Assembly (NCBI GenBank): GCA_031292055.1
Contig: JARLHV010000170.1
Span: 62,001 to 126,000 of the forward strand
Source of the DNA: Desulfosporosinus sp.
GTDB taxonomy: Bacteria; Bacillota; Desulfitobacteriia; Desulfitobacteriales; Desulfitobacteriaceae
Direction of reading: 5' to 3'
DNA length: 64,000 nt
The translations under genes were made by a program, and so were the position numbers. The notes under the pieces were generated by a model, which had not been told where the DNA came from, ran no database searches, and saw only the letters and a list, made by a program, of their open reading frames with translations. Positions 35,811-44,221 of the stretch are shown here, piece by piece (positions within the stretch are counted from its first letter, which is position 1; the number at the start of each line of letters is the position of its first letter).

Positions 35811-36389
35811 GGAAGCCAACGAGTCAATATTGAGGCTTAGGTCAAGTAGGTTTTCCCACTGAGTTCCTTCAGTTTCCCGCAAGGCGATTTCTCCTTTTCC
35901 CCAGCCTGAGGTGTCACCAACACTCAGAACTTGATCGCCACTCAGTCCGCACTTCAATCCTCGTTAGTACACGTTCTAGAAGTTTCCTTCACACTCCTTG
36001 ACAATCTAGCCTCTTTTGCAGAAAAGCATTTCCGGCAGTCTGGAAAGCATCGGCCAACACGGCCCAGACCCTTCAAGCCTTCCCAACTTTTCCACCTCAA
36101 GGCAGGCTACACTGCACTAAGTTCCTTCCTAATGCAGGTTCTACCCTAAGCCGTAGCTTCTTAAAAGCCACGCACTTAGGCCTCCACGGAAAAGGGTCAC
36201 GCCCGCATGCCATTGCGGATCCCCCTCATCCTTAACTCCCAGCAGCAACCCTTGACTGGGCGTCGAAAGCCACCACCAGGAACTTCATCGGTATGCCCGC
36301 GGCGGATTATTAGGCCCGCCTTCGATTGCCAACTCATGCACTAGAATAACGTTCCATAACCCAAAGAAAAATTAATTTTATTAATCACA
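35811..36389 (-). ncRNA. Large structured RNA, HEARO/omega-RNA-like, no ORF
   Basis: A GC-richer block of about 550 bases without a credible ORF, in AT-rich flanks. The minus strand folds into many local stems: GGCGG/CCGCC, CCCAG/CTGGG, CCGCA/TGCGG, CCTAAG/CTTAGG around GTGGCTT/AAGCTAC, TGCATTAGG/CTTAGTGCA, GGCC/GGCC and GGCGAT/ATCGCC. It has its own promoter and terminator. The 5' part (GGGCCTAATAATCC, GGGCATACCGATGAAG) resembles, from memory, HEARO RNAs that accompany IscB/IsrB nucleases, but no nuclease gene is embedded or adjacent. The structured RNA call is firm; the class is tentative. Confidence 0.6.
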
Positions 36390-36395
36390 TTAGTT

Positions 36396-36424
36396 ATTGT
36401 ACCCGATTTCTAGCTATTTGTAAA
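36396..36424 (-). promoter_or_regulatory. Promoter of the structured RNA
   Basis: On the minus strand, TTTACA (36419-36424) and TACAAT (36396-36401) are separated by exactly 17 bases. The expected start, near 36389, lies about 55 bases before the first stem. The rest of 36425-36553 holds nothing recognisable. Confidence 0.6.
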
Positions 36425-36553
36425 AATCCTCTTAGCTATCCATACGTCTGATTAATTGAGCATAGCCATTCTTGGTTCTTCTTAATTGCCTTTTACTCCC
36501 TTTTGTTGCTCGTTAACAGCTACATCACGGTCATTTTAGACATTGTCTAAGTA

Positions 36554-37921
36554 TTAATTGGATAAGCTAATAAGTGGAGCAGGAATACGGCCCCCTCGAT
36601 TCACAAACACTTTTGACGAAAAAGGATGAATAGCCATGACCGGTGCCCCACCCAACAATCCTCCGAATTCCACCCGATCGCCCGCCTTCTTACCAATCGC
36701 TGGAATAACACGTACCGCTGTTGTCTTTTTATTAATCATCCCTATCGCAGCTTCATCCGCAATAATGGCGGAAATCGTTTCAGCACTAACATCTCCAGGT
36801 AGTGCGATCATATCTAGCCCCACAGAACAGACACAAGTCATTGCTTCTAACTTATCAAGGGTCAGTGCCCCTTCTTCCACAGCCCTTACCATTCCCGCGT
36901 CCTCTGAGACAGGTATAAAGGCACCGCTCAAACCTCCAACATGAGAGGAAGCCATTGCTCCGCCCTTTTTAACGGCATCATTAAGCAGCGCCAAGGCAGC
37001 GGTAGTTCCATGCGTTCCACATCGTTCGAGACCCATATTTTCAAGAATTTCTGCAACGCTGTCTCCAATCGCAGGGGTAGGTGCCAGGGAAAGATCCACA
37101 ATTCCAAATGGGACCTCTAAAGCCTTAGAGGCTGCGCGCCCGATCAGTTCTCCCATACGGGTAATTTTAAATGACGTTTGTTTTATTAAATTGGATAACT
37201 CGCTAAAATCCGCTTCCGGGAATTCCTTGACAACCTTAGCCACTACCCCGGGACCGCTGACCCCTACATTAATAACACATTCTGGCTCTCCCACACCATG
37301 GAAAGCCCCAGCCATAAAGGGATTATCTTCTGGGGCATTGCAGAATACGACTAATTTAGCAGCCGCTATACCATCTTGGTCTGCGGTCAGTTGAGCGCAT
37401 TTCAGAATCACCTGCCCCATTTTCAGAACGGCATCCATGTTAATACCAGTTTTAGTCGTGCCAATATTCACTGACGAACAAACAAACTCTGTCTCACTAA
37501 GTGCTTGTGGTATGGCTTCAATAAGCGCCAAGTCCCCAACTGTAAACCCTTTTTGAACCAGAGCAGAGAAACCGCCGATAAAATTAATTCCAACTTCTCG
37601 GGCGGCTCGGTTTAATGCTTTAGCGATTCGCACCATTTCTTCGGTATCTAAGTGAGCTGCTGCAATCGCTATAGGGGTGACAGAAACCCGTTTATTGATA
37701 ATAGGAATTCCATAACGTGCCGAAATTTGTTCGCCAACTTGCACTAATTTTCCCGCATTTTTGACGATCTTATCATACACTTTCTGTTCCATCCGACGAA
37801 TATCTTCAGAGCCACAATCAAGCAAACTGATTCCCATCGTAATCGTCCGAATATCAAGATTCTCTTCATGGATCATTTTTATGGTTTGTTGGATTTCTTC
37901 GCGTGCAAAAGTAATTGTCAT
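36554..37921 (-). CDS. PFL family protein (UPF0210/DUF711)
   Basis: A 455-residue protein of the UPF0210 (DUF711, PFL) family, related by fold to glycyl-radical enzymes but without a C-terminal glycyl-radical motif visible. Conserved segments include [39 protein letters not shown] and [20 protein letters not shown]. Function is unknown. The frame is open to 37957, but ACTGGAGGAAA sets the ATG at 37919-37921. It follows the ACT-domain gene by 47 bases, a pairing conserved in many Gram-positive bacteria. Confidence 0.92.
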   Translation of the reverse strand: MTITFAREEIQQTIKMIHEENLDIRTITMGISLLDCGSEDIRRMEQKVYDKIVKNAGKLVQVGEQISARYGIPIINKRVSVTPIAIAAAHLDTEEMVRIAKALNRAAREVGINFIGGFSALVQKGFTVGDLALIEAIPQALSETEFVCSSVNIGTTKTGINMDAVLKMGQVILKCAQLTADQDGIAAAKLVVFCNAPEDNPFMAGAFHGVGEPECVINVGVSGPGVVAKVVKEFPEADFSELSNLIKQTSFKITRMGELIGRAASKALEVPFGIVDLSLAPTPAIGDSVAEILENMGLERCGTHGTTAALALLNDAVKKGGAMASSHVGGLSGAFIPVSEDAGMVRAVEEGALTLDKLEAMTCVCSVGLDMIALPGDVSAETISAIIADEAAIGMINKKTTAVRVIPAIGKKAGDRVEFGGLLGGAPVMAIHPFSSKVFVNRGGRIPAPLISLSN

Positions 37922-37968
37922 GATTTTCCTCCAGTATTCTCCTAACTTAAATTCCAAGCTAAGCAGAA

Positions 37969-38262
37969 TTAGATACGGTGCATAAACGTAAAAATATCCT
38001 CATGTTGAACCTTAACCTGCAATCCTTTGTCGCTTCCCTCTTGTTCCAAAATACGCGCTAAATCGACAAGACCTGTAGTGGCTGGATTTAAATCTACAAC
38101 CATAATCATTGTGAAAAATTCATCTACGATTGTTTGACTGATATCCAGTATATTAACGCGATATTCCGCAAGCCGTCCGGAAACCCAAGCGATAATTCCA
38201 GTCTGATCACGACCTAATATGGTAATAATAGCACGGTTCGACTCTTCTAATGACAAAGTCAT
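37969..38262 (-). CDS. ACT domain protein (UPF0237)
   Basis: A 97-residue single ACT-domain pair fragment of the UPF0237/GcvR-like family ([36 protein letters not shown], then FTMIMVVDL). ACT domains bind amino acids; this family is thought to regulate its UPF0210 partner, which lies immediately downstream. AAAGGGAGGAAG fixes the ATG at 38260-38262; the frame to 38337 has no ribosome site. Confidence 0.9.
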   Translation of the reverse strand: MTLSLEESNRAIITILGRDQTGIIAWVSGRLAEYRVNILDISQTIVDEFFTMIMVVDLNPATTGLVDLARILEQEGSDKGLQVKVQHEDIFTFMHRI

Positions 38263-38440
38263 AGTACTTCCTCCCTTTATAGACGAATGTATTCCTGATA
38301 TGGACATTAGACTAACACATTTGTGAAGTATACTCAAGTCTTTTTACCGTAATTCATGGCCGGATTGCAAATCTAATTTCGTTACCCTATTATAGGCTAA
38401 CTAACTCATTTCATTCTTAGAAGTACCGTTGAAGCATGCT

Positions 38441-38477
38441 AAATGAAAGAGAGCCCACTTAGAGCTCTCTTTCATTT
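38441..38477 (-). terminator. Hairpin after the HesB-like gene
   Basis: Arms AAATGAAAGAGAGC and GCTCTCTTTCATTT (14 bases, perfect) start 10 bases beyond the HesB-like stop. The T-run is short. Confidence 0.65.
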
Positions 38478-38487
38478 ATTTATCGAC

Positions 38488-38817
38488 TTATGAGCAACTT
38501 CCACCGCAACTATCACAGCCACTGTCATCGGCGGTCTTCGCCGTACGTATTTCAAATCCTCCACCATGTTTCGATTCAATATAGTCAACAGTCGCTCCCT
38601 TAAAATAAGTGGTAAGTTTTTTATCAATTATCATTGAGACACCATGTTCCTGATCGAGAATATCATCCTCTGTTTTTGACTCATCCAGAGTCATGCCGAA
38701 ATTCGGCCCACTTCAGCCAATCCCAACAAGATAGAGACGAAGAAATGCATTATCCTTATTCTGAGCCTTTAGCACTTCTTTTACTTTTTGAGCTGCAATT
38801 TCTGTGATTTCAACCAT
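38488..38817 (-). CDS. HesB/IscA-like protein, probable selenoprotein (in-frame UGA)
   Basis: Reading through TGA at 38713-38715 gives a 109-residue HesB-like protein: an N-terminal EITEIAAQKVKEVLKAQ, then LYLVGIG-U-SGPNFGMTLDE, the beta-rich core, and a C-terminal GCDSCGGSCS. The UGA (codon 35) replaces the first conserved Cys of the A-type Fe-S scaffold motif. The ATG at 38815-38817 has AGGAG ten bases upstream, and both halves are in one frame. A short hairpin (GCCGA/TCGGC) lies six bases after the UGA and may be a SECIS element. HesB-like selenoproteins are known from anaerobes. Confidence 0.85.
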
Positions 38818-38914
38818 TCAAACGTCACTCCTTTTTCTGCCAACAGTTATAATATACCACATCATCAGCTTTTCTCAAGACAGAATTTTCCAGCATCTTG
38901 TCTAACACCTGAGT

Positions 38915-39154
38915 TTAGACTTCTTTGCCGTCCCCATTCGGCTGGAAATCCTTCCAGAAACGACGAACTTCTACCTCTATACTAGTAGGAAGATCTTGCG
39001 TTAATTTCTGCAACTGTTTCATTTCTACCTGAATTTTTCGTTCCCAATTTGGCCTTTCTGGCCAGTCGATAAAAGCCTTTGGTTGTGGAACAATTAAGGA
39101 TCGCAAGAACCCCAGGAGGAGGAGAAGAGTCATTAAACGCCAAAGCCAACGCAT
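38915..39154 (-). CDS. Small membrane-anchored protein, unknown
   Basis: A protein of about 79 residues with an N-terminal membrane helix (LWRLMTLLLLLGFLRSLIV) and a charged, helical extracytoplasmic or cytoplasmic tail (WERKIQVEMKQLQKL). AAAGGA suits the ATG at 39152-39154; another ATG lies four codons upstream at 39166. It follows the HD-domain gene by 17 bases and may share its transcript. No family is recognised. Confidence 0.6.
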   Translation of the reverse strand: MRWLWRLMTLLLLLGFLRSLIVPQPKAFIDWPERPNWERKIQVEMKQLQKLTQDLPTSIEVEVRRFWKDFQPNGDGKEV

Positions 39155-39183
39155 TTTCAAATTCATCCTTTCAGAATAAGCTG

Positions 39184-39813
39184 TTACACAGAACTAGCTT
39201 GTCCAAAAAGCGATAGTTTGAGTCGCTCGGCATGTAACTCTTGCCAAAATTGTTCCATATAAAGAAACCTTGGTTCAAAATAGGCCAAAGCAGATTTCGT
39301 GAATAAATAGTTATGATAACTGCAAATTTTCTCTTGATAAAATGTTTCACAGGAATTTTCTCCTATTAATGGCCAGCCTTGTACCCCTGCCATGGTAAAC
39401 AACCGTCCCAGCCCAATAGCACCCACGAAATCTAATTTGTCTGCATCATACAAAATTTTCGCTTCCAGCGTATTTGGTTCGTGCCCTGCTTCGCGCGAAT
39501 GGGAAATGATCGCCTCCTTGACTCTCAAAATGATGTCCTCGGCATAGCCTGTTTTGTGCAGGATATTAACCGCCAGCCCGGCGCTACTTTCCGCATGTGT
39601 TTTTTCTACCGCCCTAGAACGACCAATGTCATGAAGAAGCGCAGCCAGTTCAATGATTATAACGTCTGCGCCTTCTTCTTCAGCCAGTTTTTTACCCCAC
39701 TCCCTAACTCTTAAAGCGTGTTCTAAATCATGAGCTCGATCTTTGCGCGCGTAAAACCCCCGAGCTATTTGAACAACCCGTTGTAAGTGGTCTTGCGTTG
39801 CCATCGTTTCCAT
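39184..39813 (-). CDS. HD domain phosphohydrolase
   Basis: A 209-residue HD-superfamily protein. The metal ligands appear as HDLEHALRV (H), LLHDIGRSRA (HD) and IIISHS-like EAIISHSREAGH and LYDADKLD (D). It probably hydrolyses a nucleotide or phosphate ester; the substrate is unknown. Its ATG overlaps the pepF stop by one base as TAATG, so it is translationally coupled to pepF. Confidence 0.87.
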   Translation of the reverse strand: METMATQDHLQRVVQIARGFYARKDRAHDLEHALRVREWGKKLAEEEGADVIIIELAALLHDIGRSRAVEKTHAESSAGLAVNILHKTGYAEDIILRVKEAIISHSREAGHEPNTLEAKILYDADKLDFVGAIGLGRLFTMAGVQGWPLIGENSCETFYQEKICSYHNYLFTKSALAYFEPRFLYMEQFWQELHAERLKLSLFGQASSV

Positions 39814-41615
39814 TACGCTAAAAGTATCTCTAAACGCTCAACAAGCCCTGCAAAAACTTGGAGCGCATTCCGTACAGGAACAGGAGTTTCCATATCAACG
39901 CCGGCTTTTCGCAATAATTCAATTGGATAATCTGAACTCCCACCGCTCAAGAATTTAAGATACCTGGCCACAGCTGGCTTACCCTCATCTAAAATAGCCC
40001 GAGCAAAGGCCGTTGCCGCCGAGAAGCCTGTTGCATATTTGTAAACATAAAACGCATTGTAGAAATGTGGGATGCGGGCCCATTCTAAGGCAATCTCAGG
40101 ATCAAGGATAACTTCCGCTCCATAATAAACTGCATTTAAATCGCGATAGATTTCGGATAGATTGTCGGCTGTTAAGGCTCCCCCCTCTTCTACCACAGAG
40201 TGAACCTTTTTCTCGAATTCAGCAAACATAGTTTGCCTGAAAATAGTGCCCCGGAATTGCTCAAGATAATGATTAATCAAATACGCCAGAATTTTAGCAT
40301 CTTTTGTTTTTGCCAAGAGATACTCCATAACCAACGCCTCATTCAACGTTGAAGCGACTTCAGCTACGAAAATTTTGTAGCCAGCATAAAGATGGGGTTG
40401 TTCCCGATTAGAGAAAAAAGTGTGCAACGAATGCCCCATCTCATGAGCGAGGGTAAACATGGAATTCAGAGTATCTTGATGATTCAATAAAACATACGGA
40501 TGTGAGCGATACGTACCCCACGAATAAGCTCCGCTCGTCTTTCCTTCATTTTCATAAACATCGATCCACTTCTTCTGGAACCCTTCCTCCAAAATTTTGA
40601 GATAGTCTTCTCCTAGCGGCTGCAGGCCCTCAATCACCATTGCTTTTGCTTCCTCATAAGTAATCGTCATCGTCGTTTCAGGAACAATCGGAACATAGAT
40701 ATCATACATATGTAACTCATTAAGTTTTAAAGCTTTTTTGCGCAGTTGGATATACCGATGCATCTGAGGTAAAAATTCATGAACTGTCTCAATCAACGAC
40801 TCATAGACCTTTAAGGGAACACGGTCATCATCTAAGGAAGCCTCCAAAGCCGAAGGATAGTGCCTTGCTTTGGCGAAAAAAACGTCAGATTTTACACTGG
40901 AATTCAAGGTAGCTGCCCAAGTATTCCTTTGCTTCGCATAGGTGGCATAAAGCGTTTCGAAGGCTGCTTTTCGCACGCCCTGTTCATGGCTTTCCATAAA
41001 CTGAATGTAATTTCCCTTGGTTAATTCTACCGATTGACCCACTTCATCAACAATACTAGGAAATTTCAAATCGGCATTATTAGCCATCGAAAAGATTGCG
41101 CCCGGTGCCTCCGCCAATTCGCCAACTTCTGCTAATAATTTCTCTTCTCCTGCGTTGAGAATATGCTCTTTCTTGCGCAGAATATCTTCAAGTGCCTGTT
41201 TATAAAGTTCCATTTTGGGAGACTGAGCGCGATATTCCTCCAGTCGCCCTTCCGGCATGGCCAATAATTCTGGGACCACGAAAGACGTCGCGCTACCCAC
41301 CTTCACAGCCAGGGCTCCTGCACGATCTGTCAATGCTTGATAGGTAGCATTGCGATTATCCTCATCCCGCCGCATACGAGCATAAGAATAAATTTCTTCT
41401 AGGCGTATACTCAAATCGTCCATCCATTCAAAACACATGATTAAGCTCTCTGGATTATCTACTAAATGTCCTTCAAATCTTTTTCCTTCATTTAAAAGCG
41501 TCTCAACGTGAGAAAACTCTTTCTCCCATAGATCATTATCAGAAAAAATGTCCTCCAAATGCCACTTATTAGCCTCCGGAATCTCTGTTCTAGACTTCTG
41601 GTGTTGTTGTTCCAT
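39813..41615 (-). CDS. pepF: Oligoendopeptidase F
   Basis: A 600-residue M3 metallopeptidase that cleaves short peptides in the cytoplasm. The zinc motif HEMGHSLH is at about residues 393-400, with the third ligand Glu in VASTLNEALVMEY. The N-terminal helical oligopeptidase_F domain (IFSDNDLWEKEFSHVETLL) and the AYSWGTYRSHPYVLLNH loop are typical. AAGGAGGG precedes the ATG. The length matches Bacillus and lactococcal PepF. It is first in pepF-HD. Confidence 0.95.
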   Translation of the reverse strand: MEQQHQKSRTEIPEANKWHLEDIFSDNDLWEKEFSHVETLLNEGKRFEGHLVDNPESLIMCFEWMDDLSIRLEEIYSYARMRRDEDNRNATYQALTDRAGALAVKVGSATSFVVPELLAMPEGRLEEYRAQSPKMELYKQALEDILRKKEHILNAGEEKLLAEVGELAEAPGAIFSMANNADLKFPSIVDEVGQSVELTKGNYIQFMESHEQGVRKAAFETLYATYAKQRNTWAATLNSSVKSDVFFAKARHYPSALEASLDDDRVPLKVYESLIETVHEFLPQMHRYIQLRKKALKLNELHMYDIYVPIVPETTMTITYEEAKAMVIEGLQPLGEDYLKILEEGFQKKWIDVYENEGKTSGAYSWGTYRSHPYVLLNHQDTLNSMFTLAHEMGHSLHTFFSNREQPHLYAGYKIFVAEVASTLNEALVMEYLLAKTKDAKILAYLINHYLEQFRGTIFRQTMFAEFEKKVHSVVEEGGALTADNLSEIYRDLNAVYYGAEVILDPEIALEWARIPHFYNAFYVYKYATGFSAATAFARAILDEGKPAVARYLKFLSGGSSDYPIELLRKAGVDMETPVPVRNALQVFAGLVERLEILLA

Positions 41616-41662
41616 AATTTTCCCTCCTTGAAATATATAATCCCCTTTATTATATACACACA

Positions 41663-41824
41663 GCAGGAAAATTACTATTTCCCAGAAATTTTCCTGCTCT
41701 TTATCAATTCTGAGACACTCATTTCTTTAGCTATCTATAGGCATAGCGAAACAGGCAGCGTACGTTCCACTGCCTGTTTCTTCCACCTTGTCCACTTATC
41801 CCCTGGAAGGTTCCCCAACCTTCC
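41663..41824. other. Three hairpins between divergent pepF and pheA
   Basis: The 384-base gap between pepF and pheA holds three separate perfect stems: GCAGGAAAATT (41663-41673/41687-41697), GAAACAGGCAG (41748-41758/41770-41780) and GGAAGGTT (41805-41812/41817-41824). No T-box or leader peptide is apparent. They lie upstream of the proposed pheA promoter, so they are more likely to mark an untranslated pepF leader or an unrecognised small RNA. Confidence 0.45.
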
Positions 41825-41936
41825 GATATTAATTCTACTCGATTCTACCCCTCTGCGCAAGTGTGTTAATCCATCCGTTATAAATTTTAGATTTCTCGTT
41901 TAAACTCATCTAGAGAAACGCCTGTTTCAATAACAC

Positions 41937-41965
41937 TTGTCGTTAATGTCTAACTGTATTATGAT
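41937..41965 (+). promoter_or_regulatory. Candidate pheA promoter
   Basis: TTGTCG (41937-41942) and TATGAT (41960-41965) have a 17-base spacer, placing a start near 41973, 27 bases before the pheA ATG. Confidence 0.5.
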
Positions 41966-41999
41966 AATAATTAAACAGTTACAAAGAGGAGACAGCAGA

Positions 42000-42863
42000 A
42001 TGAGAAAGATGGGCTATTTGGGACCAAAAGGGAGTTTTTCTGAGGAGGCAATCCATCTATTTTTAGCCACTTATCCAGAATTTAATGAAATCCCGCCTGC
42101 GCTTATTCCCTTTCCCACAATACCACGCTTACTCCTCGCCTGTAATGACCAGGCAGTAGACTGGGCCTTTGTTCCTTTAGAGAATTCCACAGAAGGACAA
42201 GTGGGCGTGACTATGGATACACTCAGCCAAACTGAGCAGCTCTTTATCACCCATGAATTCGTCCATCTGATTGACCAATGCCTTCTGACGCACGAACCTA
42301 TGCCACTTGGACAGATCGAGCGAGTATATTCACACGAACAAGCGCTAGGACAATGCCGTGATTTCCTCGATAAACACCTTCCGCATGCAGAGCAGCTAAT
42401 TTGTCTGAGCACCGCTGAAGCAGCCCATAAGATTTCCTCTATCCGAGAAAACTGGGCTGCCATCGGCTCGCGTCGAGCTGCCCATCTCTATAACCTTCAC
42501 CTACTTCAAGAACGCATTCAGGATATTACACTGAATGCCACTCGCTTTGTACTCGTCGGCCATAGCCTTGCTGAAATGTCCGGTGGTGATGATAAAACAT
42601 CTCTTCTTATTATCGCCGAAAATACGCCTGGGTCTTTATACCGCATCTTGGGTGAATTTAGTCAACGTCATATTAATTTAAGCCGTATTGAATCTCGTCC
42701 ATCCAAAAGGAAACTGGGAGAATACGTTTTCTTTGTTGATATGGACGGCTATGTCTTTGCTCCACCTATTCAAGATCTTCTCTGGGCATTTAAGGAAAAA
42801 AACATTTTCGCAAAGCTTTTAGGCTCCTATCCCAAGGCACTACCTGATGAAACAATATTTTAG
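42000..42863 (+). CDS. pheA: Prephenate dehydratase
   Basis: A 287-residue prephenate dehydratase that converts prephenate to phenylpyruvate for phenylalanine synthesis. The N-terminal GYLGPKGSFSEEA, PLENSTEGQVG and NATRFVLVG (the TRF motif) mark the catalytic domain; the C-terminal ACT domain (SLYRILGEFSQRHINLSRIESRPSK, about 205-275) carries the ESRP phenylalanine-binding motif for feedback inhibition. No chorismate mutase is fused. AGAGGAGA sets the ATG at 42000; the longer frame from 41937 covers the promoter. Confidence 0.94.
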   Translation: MRKMGYLGPKGSFSEEAIHLFLATYPEFNEIPPALIPFPTIPRLLLACNDQAVDWAFVPLENSTEGQVGVTMDTLSQTEQLFITHEFVHLIDQCLLTHEPMPLGQIERVYSHEQALGQCRDFLDKHLPHAEQLICLSTAEAAHKISSIRENWAAIGSRRAAHLYNLHLLQERIQDITLNATRFVLVGHSLAEMSGGDDKTSLLIIAENTPGSLYRILGEFSQRHINLSRIESRPSKRKLGEYVFFVDMDGYVFAPPIQDLLWAFKEKNIFAKLLGSYPKALPDETIF

Positions 42864-42889
42864 AGCGAGAGGATAATCCTCTCGCTCTT
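42862..42889 (+). terminator. pheA terminator
   Basis: Arms AGAGCGAGAGGA and TCCTCTCGCTCT with a 3-base loop start at the pheA stop, followed by TTATTT. Confidence 0.8.
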
Positions 42890-42900
42890 TATTTAGGCAC

Positions 42901-44151
42901 TTATACTTTGAGGGGTTGCAATTCCACAAGTGAGGATGTCCCTGACCTAGTAAGCTGAATAAGCTCTACACCATCGACCGTGACATAATTTTCATCTCCC
43001 TGTAAATTTGTGGTTGTAAGCTTACCATCTTTAATGATATTGGCTGTCTGATCATCATAGACAATCAATTGACCCGTAACCCCAATGAGCGTACGTACCT
43101 TTTGGTTAAAGGGGATCGTGCCTTCCCATTCAGTTTTCAGAGTAGGGTTCTCTTTCATCACTTGAAGATCGGCTGTGGTTTTAAGCTTGACGAGTTGATT
43201 GTTTTCTACTTCTCCGATATACACTTTTCCATTTCTGACGCCTAAAATTCTATCGTTGCTATTTTTAGAAATGACGAGACGCTTGTCATTATTTATAGCG
43301 ACAACTTGCTGAGCAACCCCCACTTTACTGTCAATGTATAGTGTTCCGTACCGATCAGAGGTCGCCATATTATCGATAAGCTCCTTAGATTTGTTGAGGG
43401 TAGTCACCTTTTTCATAACGTCAATTTTCATAAGTTGTTGTGTCGAACCATTCGAGACAGTTAAATACATCAAATTGGTAGTGGTTGAGACCACAAATTT
43501 TTCAATCTTTCCACCTTCTGAAATCTCTTCACCACCACTCGGTGGGTCAAAGGTATTTAAATTATCATCTGGAGCAGCGTCTTCATCGCTATTTGGGAGT
43601 TCCAGTGAATACAGTTCCGTAATTTGCGGACTACCATACCGTTTTTCAAGTTTAGGCACCGCAGGAACCTCTTTCGTCACAATTTTCGCTTGGTTGGGAT
43701 CTTCTGTTTTCGGCTCAATTGAAGGGGTTGAGATTTTAGGCTTAGAAGGGTAAACTTTAACGGTTGTTACAGCATTAGGATTTTTCTTGGCATAAAAATA
43801 GAGCAAGATATTTCGATCCGGCAGCCATTGATACGTAACCACACCTAAGGTTTGGTCCGTAGCAGCGGGAGATTTTTTTTCAAAAACAACGGCTGCTTTT
43901 TTGAGGTTGAAAATTTTGAGGGTACCATTTTCCGAATAAGCTAAATAATCTTTGGCGTAAGACACCTGAATATTAGTTATATTAGAACTTGGAATGGTTG
44001 CCTTGAGCTGAGAAGTGATTGGCGCTTCACCATCTGCTCCCGTCAGTCCCATAACTTGTTTAATTTGATTATTTAAAAGGGTGTACCCTCCAAACTGAAG
44101 CATAAGTGAAACTAATATCCAAACTACCAGGGTACGCAGTCTCTTCTTCAT
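42901..44151 (-). CDS. Membrane-anchored exported protein, unknown
   Basis: A 416-residue protein with one N-terminal membrane anchor (RTLVVWILVSLMLQFGGYTLL) and a large, Lys/Asp/Thr-rich extracytoplasmic domain of repeated beta strands (YAKDYLAYSENGTLKIF, TYQWLPDRNILLYF, SDRYGTLYIDS) like a beta-propeller. A Pro/acidic linker lies near residues 160-220. AAAAAGGAGAA sets the ATG at 44149-44151. It follows the phosphodiester glycosidase gene by 70 bases, so a shared envelope role is likely but undefined. Confidence 0.7.
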   Translation of the reverse strand: MKKRLRTLVVWILVSLMLQFGGYTLLNNQIKQVMGLTGADGEAPITSQLKATIPSSNITNIQVSYAKDYLAYSENGTLKIFNLKKAAVVFEKKSPAATDQTLGVVTYQWLPDRNILLYFYAKKNPNAVTTVKVYPSKPKISTPSIEPKTEDPNQAKIVTKEVPAVPKLEKRYGSPQITELYSLELPNSDEDAAPDDNLNTFDPPSGGEEISEGGKIEKFVVSTTTNLMYLTVSNGSTQQLMKIDVMKKVTTLNKSKELIDNMATSDRYGTLYIDSKVGVAQQVVAINNDKRLVISKNSNDRILGVRNGKVYIGEVENNQLVKLKTTADLQVMKENPTLKTEWEGTIPFNQKVRTLIGVTGQLIVYDDQTANIIKDGKLTTTNLQGDENYVTVDGVELIQLTRSGTSSLVELQPLKV

Positions 44152-44221
44152 GCGTAATTCTCCTTTTTCAGCGCTGATTTCTATTGAGATGCCTACAAAG
44201 ATGTCCATTTATTCGTTGGCT

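Noticed and set aside
35931..36149. 72-codon plus-strand ORF in the structured RNA block
   Set aside because: No ribosome site, composition follows the RNA stems, and the region reads better as a minus-strand RNA gene.
35811..36335. Idea that the block is a decayed TnpB or group II intron
   Set aside because: All minus-strand frames are broken early, no TnpB zinc-ribbon pairs are found, and no group II domain V sequence is visible; a structured RNA fits better.
38488..38694. Short 68-residue ORF as the full HesB-like gene
   Set aside because: It lacks a ribosome site and the N-terminal domain, both of which are found in frame upstream of the UGA.
41616..41999. T-box or phenylalanine attenuator upstream of pheA
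   Set aside because: No T-box core sequence and no Phe-rich leader peptide; the hairpins lie upstream of the best promoter.
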